Assembly: GCF_014655715.1 (NCBI RefSeq)
Contig: NZ_BNBM01000010.1
Span: forward strand, 267,394-331,393
DNA from: Streptomyces lanatus
GTDB taxonomy: Bacteria; Actinomycetota; Actinomycetes; Streptomycetales; Streptomycetaceae
Direction of reading: 5' to 3'
Length of the DNA: 64,000 nucleotides
Shown: in pieces, positions 1 to 8,050 of the stretch
How the letters are laid out: the number at the start of each line of letters is the position of its first letter
Position numbering within the stretch: the stretch's first letter is position 1
Made by a program: the position numbers and the translations under genes
The notes under the pieces: generated by a model
The model's input: only the letters and a program-made list of their open reading frames with translations
What the model was told of the DNA's origin: nothing
The model's database searches: none

Positions 1-398
1 CGCACGGCCGCGCCTACGCCACCGACGGGACTGATGTCACCGAACTCGACCCCCGGGTGGCGGGCGCGGCCGGCGAGCTGGTGACCACGCTCGCCGACCT
101 CGACCGCTTCTACGCCGCGCTGCTGGGCGGCCGGTTGCTGCCCTCGCACTGGCTGCGCGAGATGCTCGACACCCGTGCCGCACACGGCTCGTACGGCATG
201 GGGCTCATCCCCGTGAAACTGCGCTGCGGCACCGTCGTATGGGGGCACAACGGGCGCATCTCCGGCAGCTACGTGCGCTCCGCGGCCACCGTCGGCGGTC
301 GTCGTGTCCTGACCTTCCGGGTGAACACGACGGCGATCGCAGATCCCGGCCTCGAACCCCGGCTGCTCGCCGCCGAGTTCTGCCCTCGCACCCGGTAG
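1..398 (+). CDS. Serine hydrolase (beta-lactamase/D-Ala-D-Ala carboxypeptidase family), C-terminal part
   Basis: The reading frame is open from the left edge, so the N-terminus with the SxxK nucleophile lies outside the window. The visible part contains the stretch VAGAAGELVTTLADLDRFY, typical of class C beta-lactamase-like serine hydrolases, and near the end an HNGRISGSY segment in which H-N-G takes the place of the K-T-G motif, as is common in this family. Such proteins are usually secreted esterases, peptidases or penicillin-binding-protein relatives; the substrate cannot be told from this fragment. It converges on glpD with about 140 bases between them. Confidence 0.8.
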   Translation, partial: HGRAYATDGTDVTELDPRVAGAAGELVTTLADLDRFYAALLGGRLLPSHWLREMLDTRAAHGSYGMGLIPVKLRCGTVVWGHNGRISGSYVRSAATVGGRRVLTFRVNTTAIADPGLEPRLLAAEFCPRTR

Positions 399-537
399 AA
401 CGGCCGGGGTTCGAGCAGAGATCCCGACCTCGACCACCCGTTCGGGTGACGTTCTCCGCCCGTGACGCGGCCGGCGCGCCTGACCCCTGGCCCTTGGTCC
501 TTGGTCCTTGGCCCCTGGCTCCCGGCCCCCCCGGCTC

Positions 538-2244
538 CTACAACGGCACGATGTCCGGCGCCCCCAACCGCGCCGCGTCCGCCGTCAGGTCGTCCGGCTG
601 GCGCTGCGACTCCCGTTCGGCCTCCACCCGCTTCTGGTAGTGCTCGATCTCGCGCTCGATGTGGTCCTTGTCCCAGCCCAGCACCGGCGCCATCAGCTCG
701 GCCGCCTCACGCGCACACCCCGTGCCGCGGTCGAACGTCTCGATGGAGATGCGGGTCCGCCGGGTCAGCGCGTCGTCCAGATGCCGTGCCCCCTCGTGCG
801 AGGCGGCGTACACGATCTCGGCACGCAGATAGTCGTCGGCGGACTGCAGGGGCTCGCCCAGCGCGGGGTCCGCGGTGATGAGTTCGAGCACCTCCTCCGC
901 GAGCGCGCCGAACCGGTTCAACAGGTGCTCGACACGGACCACATGAAGCCCGGTCCGCGCCGCGATCCGCGCTCGCGCGTTCCACAGCGCCCGGTATCCC
1001 TCCGCGCCCACCAGCGGGATGTCCTCCGTCACGCATTCGGCGACCCGCATGTCGAGCGCGTGCACCGCCGCGTCCACCGCGTCCTTGGCCATCACCCGGT
1101 ACGTCGTGTACTTGCCGCCCGCGACCACGACGAGCCCCGGCACGGGATGCGCCACGGTGTGCTCGCGGGACAGCTTGCTGGTGGCGTCCGACTCCCCCGC
1201 GAGCAGGGGCCGCAGTCCGGCGTACACGCCCTCCACGTCGTCGCGTGTCAGCGGCACCGCGAGCACCGAGTTCACATGTTCCAGCAGGTAGTCGATGTCC
1301 GCGCTGGACGCGGCGGGGTGGGCCTTGTCGAGGTCCCAGTCGGTGTCGGTGGTGCCGACGATCCAGTGCCGGCCCCAGGGGATGACGAACAGCACGGACT
1401 TCTCGGTGCGCAGGATCAGCCCTGTCGAGGAGTGGATGCGGTCCTTGGGGACGACGAGGTGGATGCCCTTGGAGGCGCGCACATGGAACTGCCCGCGCTC
1501 GCCCACCATCGACTGGGTGTCGTCGGTCCACACCCCGGTCGCGTTGACGATCTGCTTGGCGCGGATCTCGTACTCCCCGCCCGCCTCGACGTCCTGCACC
1601 CGGGCCCCGACGACACGCTCGCCCTCACGCAGAAACGCGGTCACGCGCGCGCGGTTGGCGACTGTCGCACCGTAGGCCGCCGCCGTGCGCACGAGGGTGG
1701 CCACATAGCGGGCGTCGTCCATCTGGGCGTCGTAGTACTGCAGCCCGCCGACCAGGGCCTCCCGCTTCAGTGCCGGGGCGATGCGCAGGGCGTTGCGGCG
1801 GCTGAGGTGGCGGTGCATGGGCAGGCCCCGGCCATGGGTACGCGCCATCGACATGACGTCGTAGAGCATGACGCCGGCCCCGGCGTACAGCCGCTCCCAG
1901 CCCTTGTACTGAAGCGGATACAGGAACGGCACCGGCTTGACCAGGTGCGGGGCGAGCCGCTCAAGGAGCAGCCCACGCTCCTTCAACGCCTCCCGTACGA
2001 GTGCGAAGTCGAGCATCTCCAGATAGCGCAGGCCGCCATGGATCAGCTTGCTGGACCTGCTCGACGTGCCCGAGGCCCAGTCGCGGGCCTCGACCAGGCC
2101 GGTGGACAGTCCGCGCGTGACCGCGTCGAGCGCCGTGCCCGCGCCCACGACGCCGCCGCCCACGACCAGTAGGTCCAGCTCGCGCTCGGCCATTGCCGCC
2201 AGTGACTCGGCGCGCTCCGCCGGTCCCAGTGTCGCTGTCCTCAC
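538..2244 (-). CDS. glpD: Aerobic glycerol-3-phosphate dehydrogenase
   Basis: FAD-dependent, membrane-associated enzyme that oxidises sn-glycerol 3-phosphate to dihydroxyacetone phosphate and passes electrons to the quinone pool. The 568-residue length is normal for GlpD. The N-terminus carries the dinucleotide-binding Rossmann motif GGGVVGAGTALDAVTRGL near residue 30, followed by the RSSKLIHGGLRYLE segment typical of GlpD, with the GlpD C-terminal helical domain at the end. A GTG start is chosen because GGGAGG sits five bases upstream. It is divergent from the nucleotide-sugar dehydrogenase homologue; no glycerol kinase or facilitator gene is adjacent, so it appears to be transcribed alone. 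Confidence 0.96.
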   Translation of the reverse strand: MRTATLGPAERAESLAAMAERELDLLVVGGGVVGAGTALDAVTRGLSTGLVEARDWASGTSSRSSKLIHGGLRYLEMLDFALVREALKERGLLLERLAPHLVKPVPFLYPLQYKGWERLYAGAGVMLYDVMSMARTHGRGLPMHRHLSRRNALRIAPALKREALVGGLQYYDAQMDDARYVATLVRTAAAYGATVANRARVTAFLREGERVVGARVQDVEAGGEYEIRAKQIVNATGVWTDDTQSMVGERGQFHVRASKGIHLVVPKDRIHSSTGLILRTEKSVLFVIPWGRHWIVGTTDTDWDLDKAHPAASSADIDYLLEHVNSVLAVPLTRDDVEGVYAGLRPLLAGESDATSKLSREHTVAHPVPGLVVVAGGKYTTYRVMAKDAVDAAVHALDMRVAECVTEDIPLVGAEGYRALWNARARIAARTGLHVVRVEHLLNRFGALAEEVLELITADPALGEPLQSADDYLRAEIVYAASHEGARHLDDALTRRTRISIETFDRGTGCAREAAELMAPVLGWDKDHIEREIEHYQKRVEAERESQRQPDDLTADAARLGAPDIVPL

Positions 2245-2362
2245 CGCTGCCTCCCGCTCATCGGTCGGTCAGGCCGCACCCGTCGGCGAAGCCCGGTTCG
2301 AACCCCCCATGCCCAAAATTCTGACCGGGTTGCCCGACTTCAGCCACCACTCACCCTCAGCC

Positions 2363-2456
2363 TGTGGACAACACTCACGGAAACGCGATCATTAAATGCC
2401 GCAAATCGGTCATATTTACTCCTAGTCTGACATTGCGCTCCCTCGTCCTGTCCACA
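2363..2456. promoter_or_regulatory. Pair of DnaA-box-like sequences in the glpD upstream region
   Basis: In the relatively AT-rich 262-base gap between glpD and the next gene, TGTGGACAA (2363-2371) is the exact reverse complement of the DnaA box TTGTCCACA, and CTGTCCACA (2448-2456) differs from it at one position in the opposite orientation. Two sites about 85 bases apart could bind DnaA, but no origin cluster, dnaA or dnaN is nearby, so this is not oriC. Chance occurrence is possible. Confidence 0.3.
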
Positions 2457-2506
2457 GGGGTTGCGCACCTGCCCCGCTTCGGTTACTGGGAAGGACGGCC
2501 CACGCC

Positions 2507-3715
2507 ATGCCCGCAGATCTCGCCGTCATCGGACTAGGCCCGTACGGCCTGCCCCTGGCCAAGGCCGCCATCGCCGTCGGCATCCCCACACTCGGCTACC
2601 GGACCGGGCCCGAGGCCGACTCCCTCAGCCCCGCCGAACTGCGCCGGATGCGCGCGGGGGGCTTCCGGCACGCCTCCAACCCCGCCGAGCTCGGCCGCGT
2701 ACGCACCGCCGTCATCTGCCCGCCCACCCCGCGCGGCGCGGACGGCGGCCTCGACCTGAGCCAGCTGGAGACGGCCGCCCGCACCCTGGCCGCGCATTTG
2801 CGCCCGCACACCACCGTCATCCTGGAGTCGCCCGTACCCCCCGGCGCCACCGAGAACGTCCTGCGCCCGCTCCTCGAAGAGGGCTCCGGCATGCGCGCCG
2901 GCCGCGACTTCCACCTGGCCTACTCCCCCAGCCGTGTCGACCCCGGCAACCGCCACTTCACGCCCGCCAACACCCCCAAGGTGATCGGCGGCCTCACGCC
3001 CGCATGCACCGAGTCGGCGGCCGCCTTCTACGGCCGTCTCACCGACAAGGTGGTACGCGCGCGTGGCCCGCGCGAGGCGGAGACCGTGCAGGTCCTGGAG
3101 ACCAACTTCCGGCACGTCAACATCGCCCTCGTCAACGAAATGGCCGTCCTCTGCCACGACTTGGGCGTCGACCTCTGGGACGTCATCCGCTGCGCCGAGA
3201 CCAAGCCGTTCGGCTTCCAGGCCTTCCGCCCCGGCCCCGGCGTCGGCGGCCACGCCGTCCCGCAGGATCTCAACGGCCCCGCCGGCCGCACCCTGCGCAT
3301 GGTCGAACTGGCCGAGCAGGTCAACAGCCAGATGCCGCGCTACGTCGTCCAGCGCGCCGCCACCCTCCTCAACGAGCACGGCAAATCCGTGCGCGCCGCC
3401 CGCATCCTCCTCCTCGGCGTCACCTACAAGCCCGACCTCGCCGACCAGCAGTCCACCCCCGCCCAGGAGGTCGCGACCCGCCTGCTGGAACTGGGCGCCT
3501 GCATCAGCTACCACGACCCCTACGTCGCCTCCTGGAGCGTCCTGGACCGGCCGGTGCCGCGCGCGGACGCCCTGTACGAGGCTGTGGCGGAGGCGGATCT
3601 GACGATTCTGCTTCAGCAGCATCGGACGTACGACTTGCAGGGCCTGTCGGTGAAGGCACAGCTGTTGCTGGATACGCGGGGGGCGGCGCCTACGGGGGCG
3701 GCGCATCGGTTGTGA
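2507..3715 (+). CDS. UDP-sugar 6-dehydrogenase family protein lacking the catalytic cysteine
   Basis: The fold is that of WecC/UDP-glucose dehydrogenase-type enzymes, which oxidise a UDP-sugar at C6 in two NAD-dependent steps: N-terminal Rossmann motif VIGLGPYGLPLA (residues 7-18), central helical region with ESPVPPGATENVL and ETNFRHVNIALVNEMA, and a C-terminal domain with LLGVTYKPDLADQQSTP. Length (402 residues) is normal. The motif that should read GPGxGGHC(I/V)P reads GPGVGGHAVPQD, so the cysteine that forms the thiohemiacetal is Ala250 (GCC at 3254-3256). It may be a pseudoenzyme or catalyse only a one-step oxidation. ATG start preceded by GGGAAGGACGG. It stands alone, with two hairpins downstream. 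Confidence 0.85.
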   Translation: MPADLAVIGLGPYGLPLAKAAIAVGIPTLGYRTGPEADSLSPAELRRMRAGGFRHASNPAELGRVRTAVICPPTPRGADGGLDLSQLETAARTLAAHLRPHTTVILESPVPPGATENVLRPLLEEGSGMRAGRDFHLAYSPSRVDPGNRHFTPANTPKVIGGLTPACTESAAAFYGRLTDKVVRARGPREAETVQVLETNFRHVNIALVNEMAVLCHDLGVDLWDVIRCAETKPFGFQAFRPGPGVGGHAVPQDLNGPAGRTLRMVELAEQVNSQMPRYVVQRAATLLNEHGKSVRAARILLLGVTYKPDLADQQSTPAQEVATRLLELGACISYHDPYVASWSVLDRPVPRADALYEAVAEADLTILLQQHRTYDLQGLSVKAQLLLDTRGAAPTGAAHRL

Positions 3716-3792
3716 AGGGGGGCGCGTGGGGTGCGTGAGCCTCCGGGGTTGGTGGCGTGGGACATGCTGCGCCGGTACCGTATGGAACAGGT

Positions 3793-3826
3793 GGAGCCCA
3801 CCACAGTGGCCACTGCGATGGGCTCC
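3793..3826 (+). terminator. Nested two-part hairpin after the nucleotide-sugar dehydrogenase gene
   Basis: GGAGCCCA (3793-3800) pairs with TGGGCTCC (3819-3826), and the interval contains the perfect palindrome CAGTGGCCACTG (3804-3815), flanked by three unpaired bases on each side. The symmetry suggests a transcribed RNA structure, either a terminator about 80 bases past the stop codon or part of a small RNA. Confidence 0.45.
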
Positions 3827-3843
3827 GAACGGATTACGGGTGT

Positions 3844-3868
3844 CCGCCCCTAGTTCTCATAGGGGCGG
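3844..3868 (+). terminator. Hairpin terminator candidate
   Basis: CCGCCCCTA (3844-3852) pairs perfectly with TAGGGGCGG (3860-3868) around a seven-base loop. There is no U tract, as is usual for Streptomyces terminators. It lies 130 bases downstream of the dehydrogenase stop. Confidence 0.5.
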
Positions 3869-4211
3869 CCGCTCACCGTCCGTAGTACCACAAGATGCAC
3901 CTCCTCCGGAACTTCACCAGCCGAAGCCAGGTGCGATCCCAGCGGGTGGGCTTGCGGTGACGGCCCATGGGCGCGCCCCCTTCCACGATGCCGCCCAGTG
4001 GCCCGGTAGGCGGTCCGTCTGGAGCTCGGGCCGGGCCCCGAGGGCCGGGGTCCGGAACATCTCCTTGGAAGGGGGCGACCCAAGAGAACGGGTCGCCGAT
4101 CACCGACATTACCGACTTCGCTCGCCCATTCAGCCCACATTCCCCCCCAAACGCAACCACGCGCCCCCTCCCGCCCAACGCGCCCCCACCCACCCCCACT
4201 TGGACACAAAG

Positions 4212-4245
4212 AGGGCCGGTCACCCCACCCGGAGTGACCGGCCCT
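4212..4245 (-). terminator. Terminator of guaB3
   Basis: AGGGCCGGTCAC (4212-4223) and GTGACCGGCCCT (4234-4245) form a perfect 12-bp stem with a 10-base loop, about 20 bases past the guaB3 stop codon. The perfect symmetry would let it act in both directions. Confidence 0.8.
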
Positions 4246-4266
4246 TCCCTGACGCCTATGAGATGG

Positions 4267-5391
4267 CTACCGCATGTGCTGCGAGTCCGCCACCGTCACC
4301 TCAACCCGCTGGAACTCCTTGAGCTCGCTGTACCCGGTCGTGGCCATGGCCCGCCGCAGCGCCCCGAAGAAGTTCATCGAACCGTCCGGCGTGTGGGACG
4401 GCCCGGTGAGCACCTCCTCGATCGTGCCCACCATTCCCAGGTGCACCTTCTTGCCGCGCGGCAGCTCCTCGTTCACGGCCTCCATGCCCCAGTGGTACCC
4501 CTTGCCCGGTGCGTCCGTGGCACGCGCGAGCGGGGAGCCCATCATCACGGCGTCCGCACCGCAGGCGATCGCCTTCGGAAGGTCGCCGGACCAGCCCACG
4601 CCACCGTCCGCGATCACGTGGACGTATCGGCCGCCGGACTCGTCCATGTAGTCCCGGCGGGCCGCGGCCACATCGGCCACCGCCGTCGCCATCGGCACCC
4701 GGATGCCCAGCACATTGCGCGTGGTGTGGGCCGCGCCGCCACCGAAGCCGACCAGGACACCCGCGGCACCCGTCCGCATCAGGTGCAGGGCCGCCGTGTA
4801 CGTGGCGCAGCCGCCGACGATCACCGGGACGTCGAGCTCGTAGATGAACTGCTTCAGGTTCAGCGGCTCGTGCGAGGACGAGACATGCTCCGCCGAGACC
4901 GTCGTGCCACGGATGACGAAGATGTCCACGCCCGCGTCGACGACCGCCTTGGAGAACTGGGCCGTGCGCTGCGGGGAGAGCGCGGCGGCCGTGACCACGC
5001 CCGAGTCGCGCACCTCCTTGATGCGCTGCCCGATCAGCTCCTCCTTGATGGGAGCGGCGTAGATCTCCTGGAGGCGGCGCGTGGCGGCCTCGGTGGGCAG
5101 CTCGGCGATCTCGTCGAGGAGCGGCTGCGGGTCCTCGTACCGCGTCCACAGTCCTTCGAGGTTCAGCACGCCGAGGCCGCCGAGCTCGCCGATGCGGATC
5201 GCGGTGGCCGGGGAGACGACCGAGTCCATGGGGGCGGCCAGGAAGGGCAGCTCGAAGCGGTAGGCGTCGATCTGCCAGGCGATCGAGACCTCCTTCGGGT
5301 CCCGCGTACGGCGGCTGGGGACGACGGCGATGTCGTCGAAGGCGTACGCCCGGCGGCCGCGCTTGCCGCGCCCGATCTCGATCTCAGTCAC
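4267..5391 (-). CDS. guaB3: GuaB3-family IMP dehydrogenase-related protein
   Basis: A single (beta/alpha)8-barrel protein of 374 residues belonging to the actinobacterial GuaB3 family, which resembles IMP dehydrogenase without the CBS pair. It opens with RAYAFDDIAVVPSRRT and FLAAPMDSVVSP, matching the IMPDH N-terminal barrel, and has the phosphate-binding IADGGVGWSGDLPKAIACGADAVMMGSP segment. The loop that holds the catalytic Cys in IMPDH (GPGSIC) reads GFGGGAAHTTR here, with no Cys, so its ability to oxidise IMP is doubtful; the in vivo role in Streptomyces is unclear to me. It follows guaB on the same strand with a terminator hairpin between them. Confidence 0.92.
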   Translation of the reverse strand: MTEIEIGRGKRGRRAYAFDDIAVVPSRRTRDPKEVSIAWQIDAYRFELPFLAAPMDSVVSPATAIRIGELGGLGVLNLEGLWTRYEDPQPLLDEIAELPTEAATRRLQEIYAAPIKEELIGQRIKEVRDSGVVTAAALSPQRTAQFSKAVVDAGVDIFVIRGTTVSAEHVSSSHEPLNLKQFIYELDVPVIVGGCATYTAALHLMRTGAAGVLVGFGGGAAHTTRNVLGIRVPMATAVADVAAARRDYMDESGGRYVHVIADGGVGWSGDLPKAIACGADAVMMGSPLARATDAPGKGYHWGMEAVNEELPRGKKVHLGMVGTIEEVLTGPSHTPDGSMNFFGALRRAMATTGYSELKEFQRVEVTVADSQHMR

Positions 5392-5449
5392 GTCTGTGGC
5401 CTTTCCCTGATGCGTTCAGCGTCTTCCAGTATCGCCGACGGGTACGACA

Positions 5450-5480
5450 AGGGCGGCCCCGGAGGTTCCGGGACCGCCCT
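5450..5480 (-). terminator. Terminator of guaB
   Basis: AGGGCGGCCCCGG (5450-5462) and CCGGGACCGCCCT (5468-5480) form a 13-bp stem with one C-A mismatch and a five-base loop, just downstream of the guaB stop. It implies that guaB and guaB3 are at least partly separate transcripts. Confidence 0.7.
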
Positions 5481-5495
5481 CGGGAAGCCTGGCGT

Positions 5496-7004
5496 CTACT
5501 TGTTGCGGCTGTAGTTCGGCGCCTCGACCGTCATCTGGATGTCGTGCGGGTGGCTCTCCTTGAGGCCCGCCGAGGTGATCCGGACGAACTGGCCCTTGTC
5601 CTGGAGCTCGGGCACGGTGCTGCCGCCGACGTAGAACATCGACTGGCGCAGACCGCCGACCAGCTGGTGTACGACGGAGGACAGCGGGCCGCGGTAGGGC
5701 ACCTGGCCCTCGATGCCCTCGGGGATCAGCTGCTCGTCGGAGGCGACGCCCTCCTGGAAGTAGCGGTCCTTGGAGAACGACTTGCGCTCGCCGCGGGTCT
5801 GCATGGCGCCGAGCGAGCCCATGCCGCGGTACGACTTGAACTGCTTGCCGTTGATGAAGAGCAGCTCGCCCGGGGACTCCTCGCAGCCCGCGAGCAGCGA
5901 GCCGAGCATCACGGTGTCGGCGCCCGCGACGAGCGCCTTGGCGATGTCGCCGGAGTACTGCAGGCCGCCGTCGCCGATGACCGGGATGCCGGCCGCCTTG
6001 GCGGCGAGCGCGGCCTCGTAGATGGCGGTGACCTGCGGGACACCGATACCGGCGACCACTCGGGTCGTACAGATGGAGCCGGGGCCGACGCCGACCTTGA
6101 TGCCGTCCACGCCGGAGTCGATGAGGGCCTGGGCGCCGTCGCGGGTGGCGATGTTGCCGCCGATGACGTCGACACCGGAGGAGTTCGACTTGATCTTGGC
6201 GACCATGTCGCCGACCAGGCGGGAGTGGCCGTGCGCGGTGTCGACGACGATGAAGTCGACGCCCGCCTCGATGAGGGCCTGGGCGCGCTCGTAGGAGTCA
6301 CCGGCGACGCCGACCGCGGCGCCGACCAGGAGGCGGCCCTTGGCGTCCTTGGCGGCGTTCGGGTACTTCTCCGCCTTGACGAAGTCCTTGACGGTGATCA
6401 GGCCCTTGAGGACACCCTCGTCGTCGACCAGCGGAAGCTTCTCGATCTTGTGGCGGCGCAGCAGCTCCATGGCGTCCACACCGGAGATGCCGACCTTGCC
6501 GGTGACCAGCGGCATCGGGGTCATGACCTCGCGGACCCGGCGCGTGCGGTCGGTCTCGAAGGCCATGTCGCGGTTGGTGACGATGCCGAGCAGCTTGCCG
6601 GCGCCGTCGGTGACCGGGACGCCGCTGATGCGGAACTTGCCGCACAGGGCGTCGGCCTCGGCGAGGGTGGCGTCCGGGTGGATGGTGATCGGGTTGGCCA
6701 CCATGCCGGACTCAGACCGCTTCACCAGGTCGACCTGGTTGGCCTGGTCCTCGATGGAGAGATTGCGGTGCAGTACGCCGACGCCGCCCTGGCGGGCCAT
6801 CGCGATCGCCATGCGCGACTCGGTGACCTTGTCCATGGCGGCGGACAGGAGCGGGATGTTGACCCGCACGTTCTTCGAGACGTACGAGGCGGTGTCGATC
6901 TCGTCCGGTGCCATGTCCGACGCGCCAGGCAGCAGCAGCACGTCGTCGTAGGTCAGCCCGAGAGTCGCGAATTTTCCGGGCACTCCGTCGACGTTGGCAG
7001 TCAT
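5496..7004 (-). CDS. guaB: Inosine-5'-monophosphate dehydrogenase
   Basis: Cytosolic enzyme converting IMP to XMP with NAD, the committed step of GMP synthesis. The 502 residues have the usual plan: barrel start LTYDDVLLLPGASD and PLLSAAMDKVTESRMA, a CBS pair at about residues 95-215, then the barrel continuing through the catalytic loop GVGPGSICTTRVVAG with its active-site Cys, the phosphate site IGDGGLQYSGD, and the mobile-flap region. The ATG is preceded by GGGAAGG. Paired with guaB3 downstream; sigD lies upstream on the same strand. Confidence 0.98.
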   Translation of the reverse strand: MTANVDGVPGKFATLGLTYDDVLLLPGASDMAPDEIDTASYVSKNVRVNIPLLSAAMDKVTESRMAIAMARQGGVGVLHRNLSIEDQANQVDLVKRSESGMVANPITIHPDATLAEADALCGKFRISGVPVTDGAGKLLGIVTNRDMAFETDRTRRVREVMTPMPLVTGKVGISGVDAMELLRRHKIEKLPLVDDEGVLKGLITVKDFVKAEKYPNAAKDAKGRLLVGAAVGVAGDSYERAQALIEAGVDFIVVDTAHGHSRLVGDMVAKIKSNSSGVDVIGGNIATRDGAQALIDSGVDGIKVGVGPGSICTTRVVAGIGVPQVTAIYEAALAAKAAGIPVIGDGGLQYSGDIAKALVAGADTVMLGSLLAGCEESPGELLFINGKQFKSYRGMGSLGAMQTRGERKSFSKDRYFQEGVASDEQLIPEGIEGQVPYRGPLSSVVHQLVGGLRQSMFYVGGSTVPELQDKGQFVRITSAGLKESHPHDIQMTVEAPNYSRNK

Positions 7005-7157
7005 GACACCTTCCCCAAATGGCCTTGATCGGTGCGGATGTCCATGCTAACGGGAAGCACAGCCAGCAAATTCCACGGTTCTCGATCGCTGAGGGCTTCG
7101 TATGTTCGTACGGAATCGAGGCGAAGCCTGTTCATCCGGGGCGCACCCAAGGGAGCG

Positions 7158-7835
7158 CTACTGCTCGGCCAGCGCTCGCAGCCGGCTGAGCGCCCTGTGC
7201 TGCGCCACCCGGACCGCTCCGGGTGACATTCCCAACATCTGACCCGTCTCCTCCGCGGTCAACCCCACCGCGATCCTCAGCAGCAGCAGCTCCCGCTGGT
7301 TCTCGGGCAGGTTGGCCAGCAGTTTCTTGGCCCACTCGGCGTCGCTGCTGAGCAGCGCCCGCTCCTCCGGACCGAGGGAGTCGTCCGGGCGCTCGGGCAT
7401 CTCGTCCGAGGGCACCGCGGTCGAACCGGGGTGCCGCATCGCCGCCCGCTGGAGGTCCGCGACCTTGTGCGCGGCGATGGCGAAGACGAACGCCTCGAAG
7501 GGCCTGCCGGTGTCCCGGTAGCGCGGCAGCGCGAGCAGGACGGCGACGCAGACCTCCTGGGCGAGGTCCTCGACGAAGTGGCGGGCATCGCCCGGAAGGC
7601 GCGACAGCCTGGTACGGCAGTAGCGCAGGGCCAGGGGGTGGACATGCGCGAGCAGATCGTGCGTGGCCTGCTCGTCCCCGTCCACGGCGCGATGGACGAG
7701 TGCACCGATCGCCCCTGCGGCTTTGGCCGCCTCGTCGTCGCGCATCGGTCCATGGTGCCTTGCGGCCGATTGCTCCGTGGCATCGCGCCCGATGTTGTGC
7801 ACCGAAGCGTTATGAGCAGGTGCGCCGGAACTCAT
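7158..7835 (-). CDS. sigD: RNA polymerase sigma factor SigD
   Basis: ECF-like sigma-70 factor of the actinobacterial SigD family. Region 2 covers VHPLALRYCRTRLSRL to PFEAFVFAIAAHKVADL, and region 4 is PENQRELLLLRIAVGLTAEETGQMLGMS with its helix-turn-helix. The start at 7835 is preferred because GGAGG lies about nine bases upstream; a GTG at 7886 (longer) and an ATG at 7745 (which begins MRDDEAAKA and loses little conserved sequence) are alternatives. It lies next to bldM and whiD, as in other Streptomyces. No anti-sigma gene is adjacent. Confidence 0.9.
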   Translation of the reverse strand: MSSGAPAHNASVHNIGRDATEQSAARHHGPMRDDEAAKAAGAIGALVHRAVDGDEQATHDLLAHVHPLALRYCRTRLSRLPGDARHFVEDLAQEVCVAVLLALPRYRDTGRPFEAFVFAIAAHKVADLQRAAMRHPGSTAVPSDEMPERPDDSLGPEERALLSSDAEWAKKLLANLPENQRELLLLRIAVGLTAEETGQMLGMSPGAVRVAQHRALSRLRALAEQ

Positions 7836-7957
7836 CCCCTGCGCCCTCCCCTTCCGCTCTACCGACTCGTCCCCGAGAGACTCCACATCTCAAGGATGCG
7901 GCATCCGCGCCGAAACGAGCAGCGGGCACCGTCAGCACCTCTTGACGGGCCTCGCAT

Positions 7958-8023
7958 CCGCGCCCCGAAAGGGGCGCGGGGAACTGCGCGACCAGCCACG
8001 ACGAACCCGCGGCCGCAATACGA
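7958..8023. repeat. Streptomyces-type intergenic repeat with GAAA-loop hairpin
   Basis: CCGCGCCCC-GAAA-GGGGCGCGG (7958-7979) is followed by a tail ending in GACCAGCCACGACGAACCCGC. A diverged copy of the same arrangement lies at 49008-49095. Elements of this type recur after genes in Streptomyces genomes (from memory). This copy lies just downstream of bldM and could act as its terminator. Confidence 0.65.
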
Positions 8024-8050
8024 CACAACGCGGCACCCACGGTGCGGCGA

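Larger units (their letters stand above)
3716..4266. other. Gene-free stretch with several hairpins
   Basis: No convincing coding frame is present in these 551 bases. It holds a nested inverted repeat (3793-3826), a second hairpin (3844-3868), a GC-only inverted repeat CTCGGG-N6-CCCGAG (4025-4042) and the perfect guaB3 terminator stem (4212-4245). Short frames of about 115 codons on the minus strand lack a ribosome binding site and recognisable sequence. Confidence 0.6.

Noticed and set aside
508..2172. Long open frame antisense to glpD
   Set aside because: Mirror frame of a GC-rich coding gene; Arg/Val/His-rich composition, no ribosome site and no family resemblance. The same applies to the long antisense frames over groEL (16399-18147), the STAND-like gene (11569-14874) and the sensor gene (55845-59474).
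2289..2303. GGTTCGAACC, similar to a tRNA T-arm
   Set aside because: No acceptor stem, anticodon arm or D-arm can be built around it; no other tRNA or rRNA gene was seen in the window.
2363..2456. Chromosomal origin
   Set aside because: Only two DnaA-like boxes and no dnaA, dnaN or box cluster nearby.
3873..4223. Possible 116-residue minus-strand ORF
   Set aside because: No ribosome site, Gly/Pro-rich low-complexity start, and it crosses the guaB3 terminator stem.
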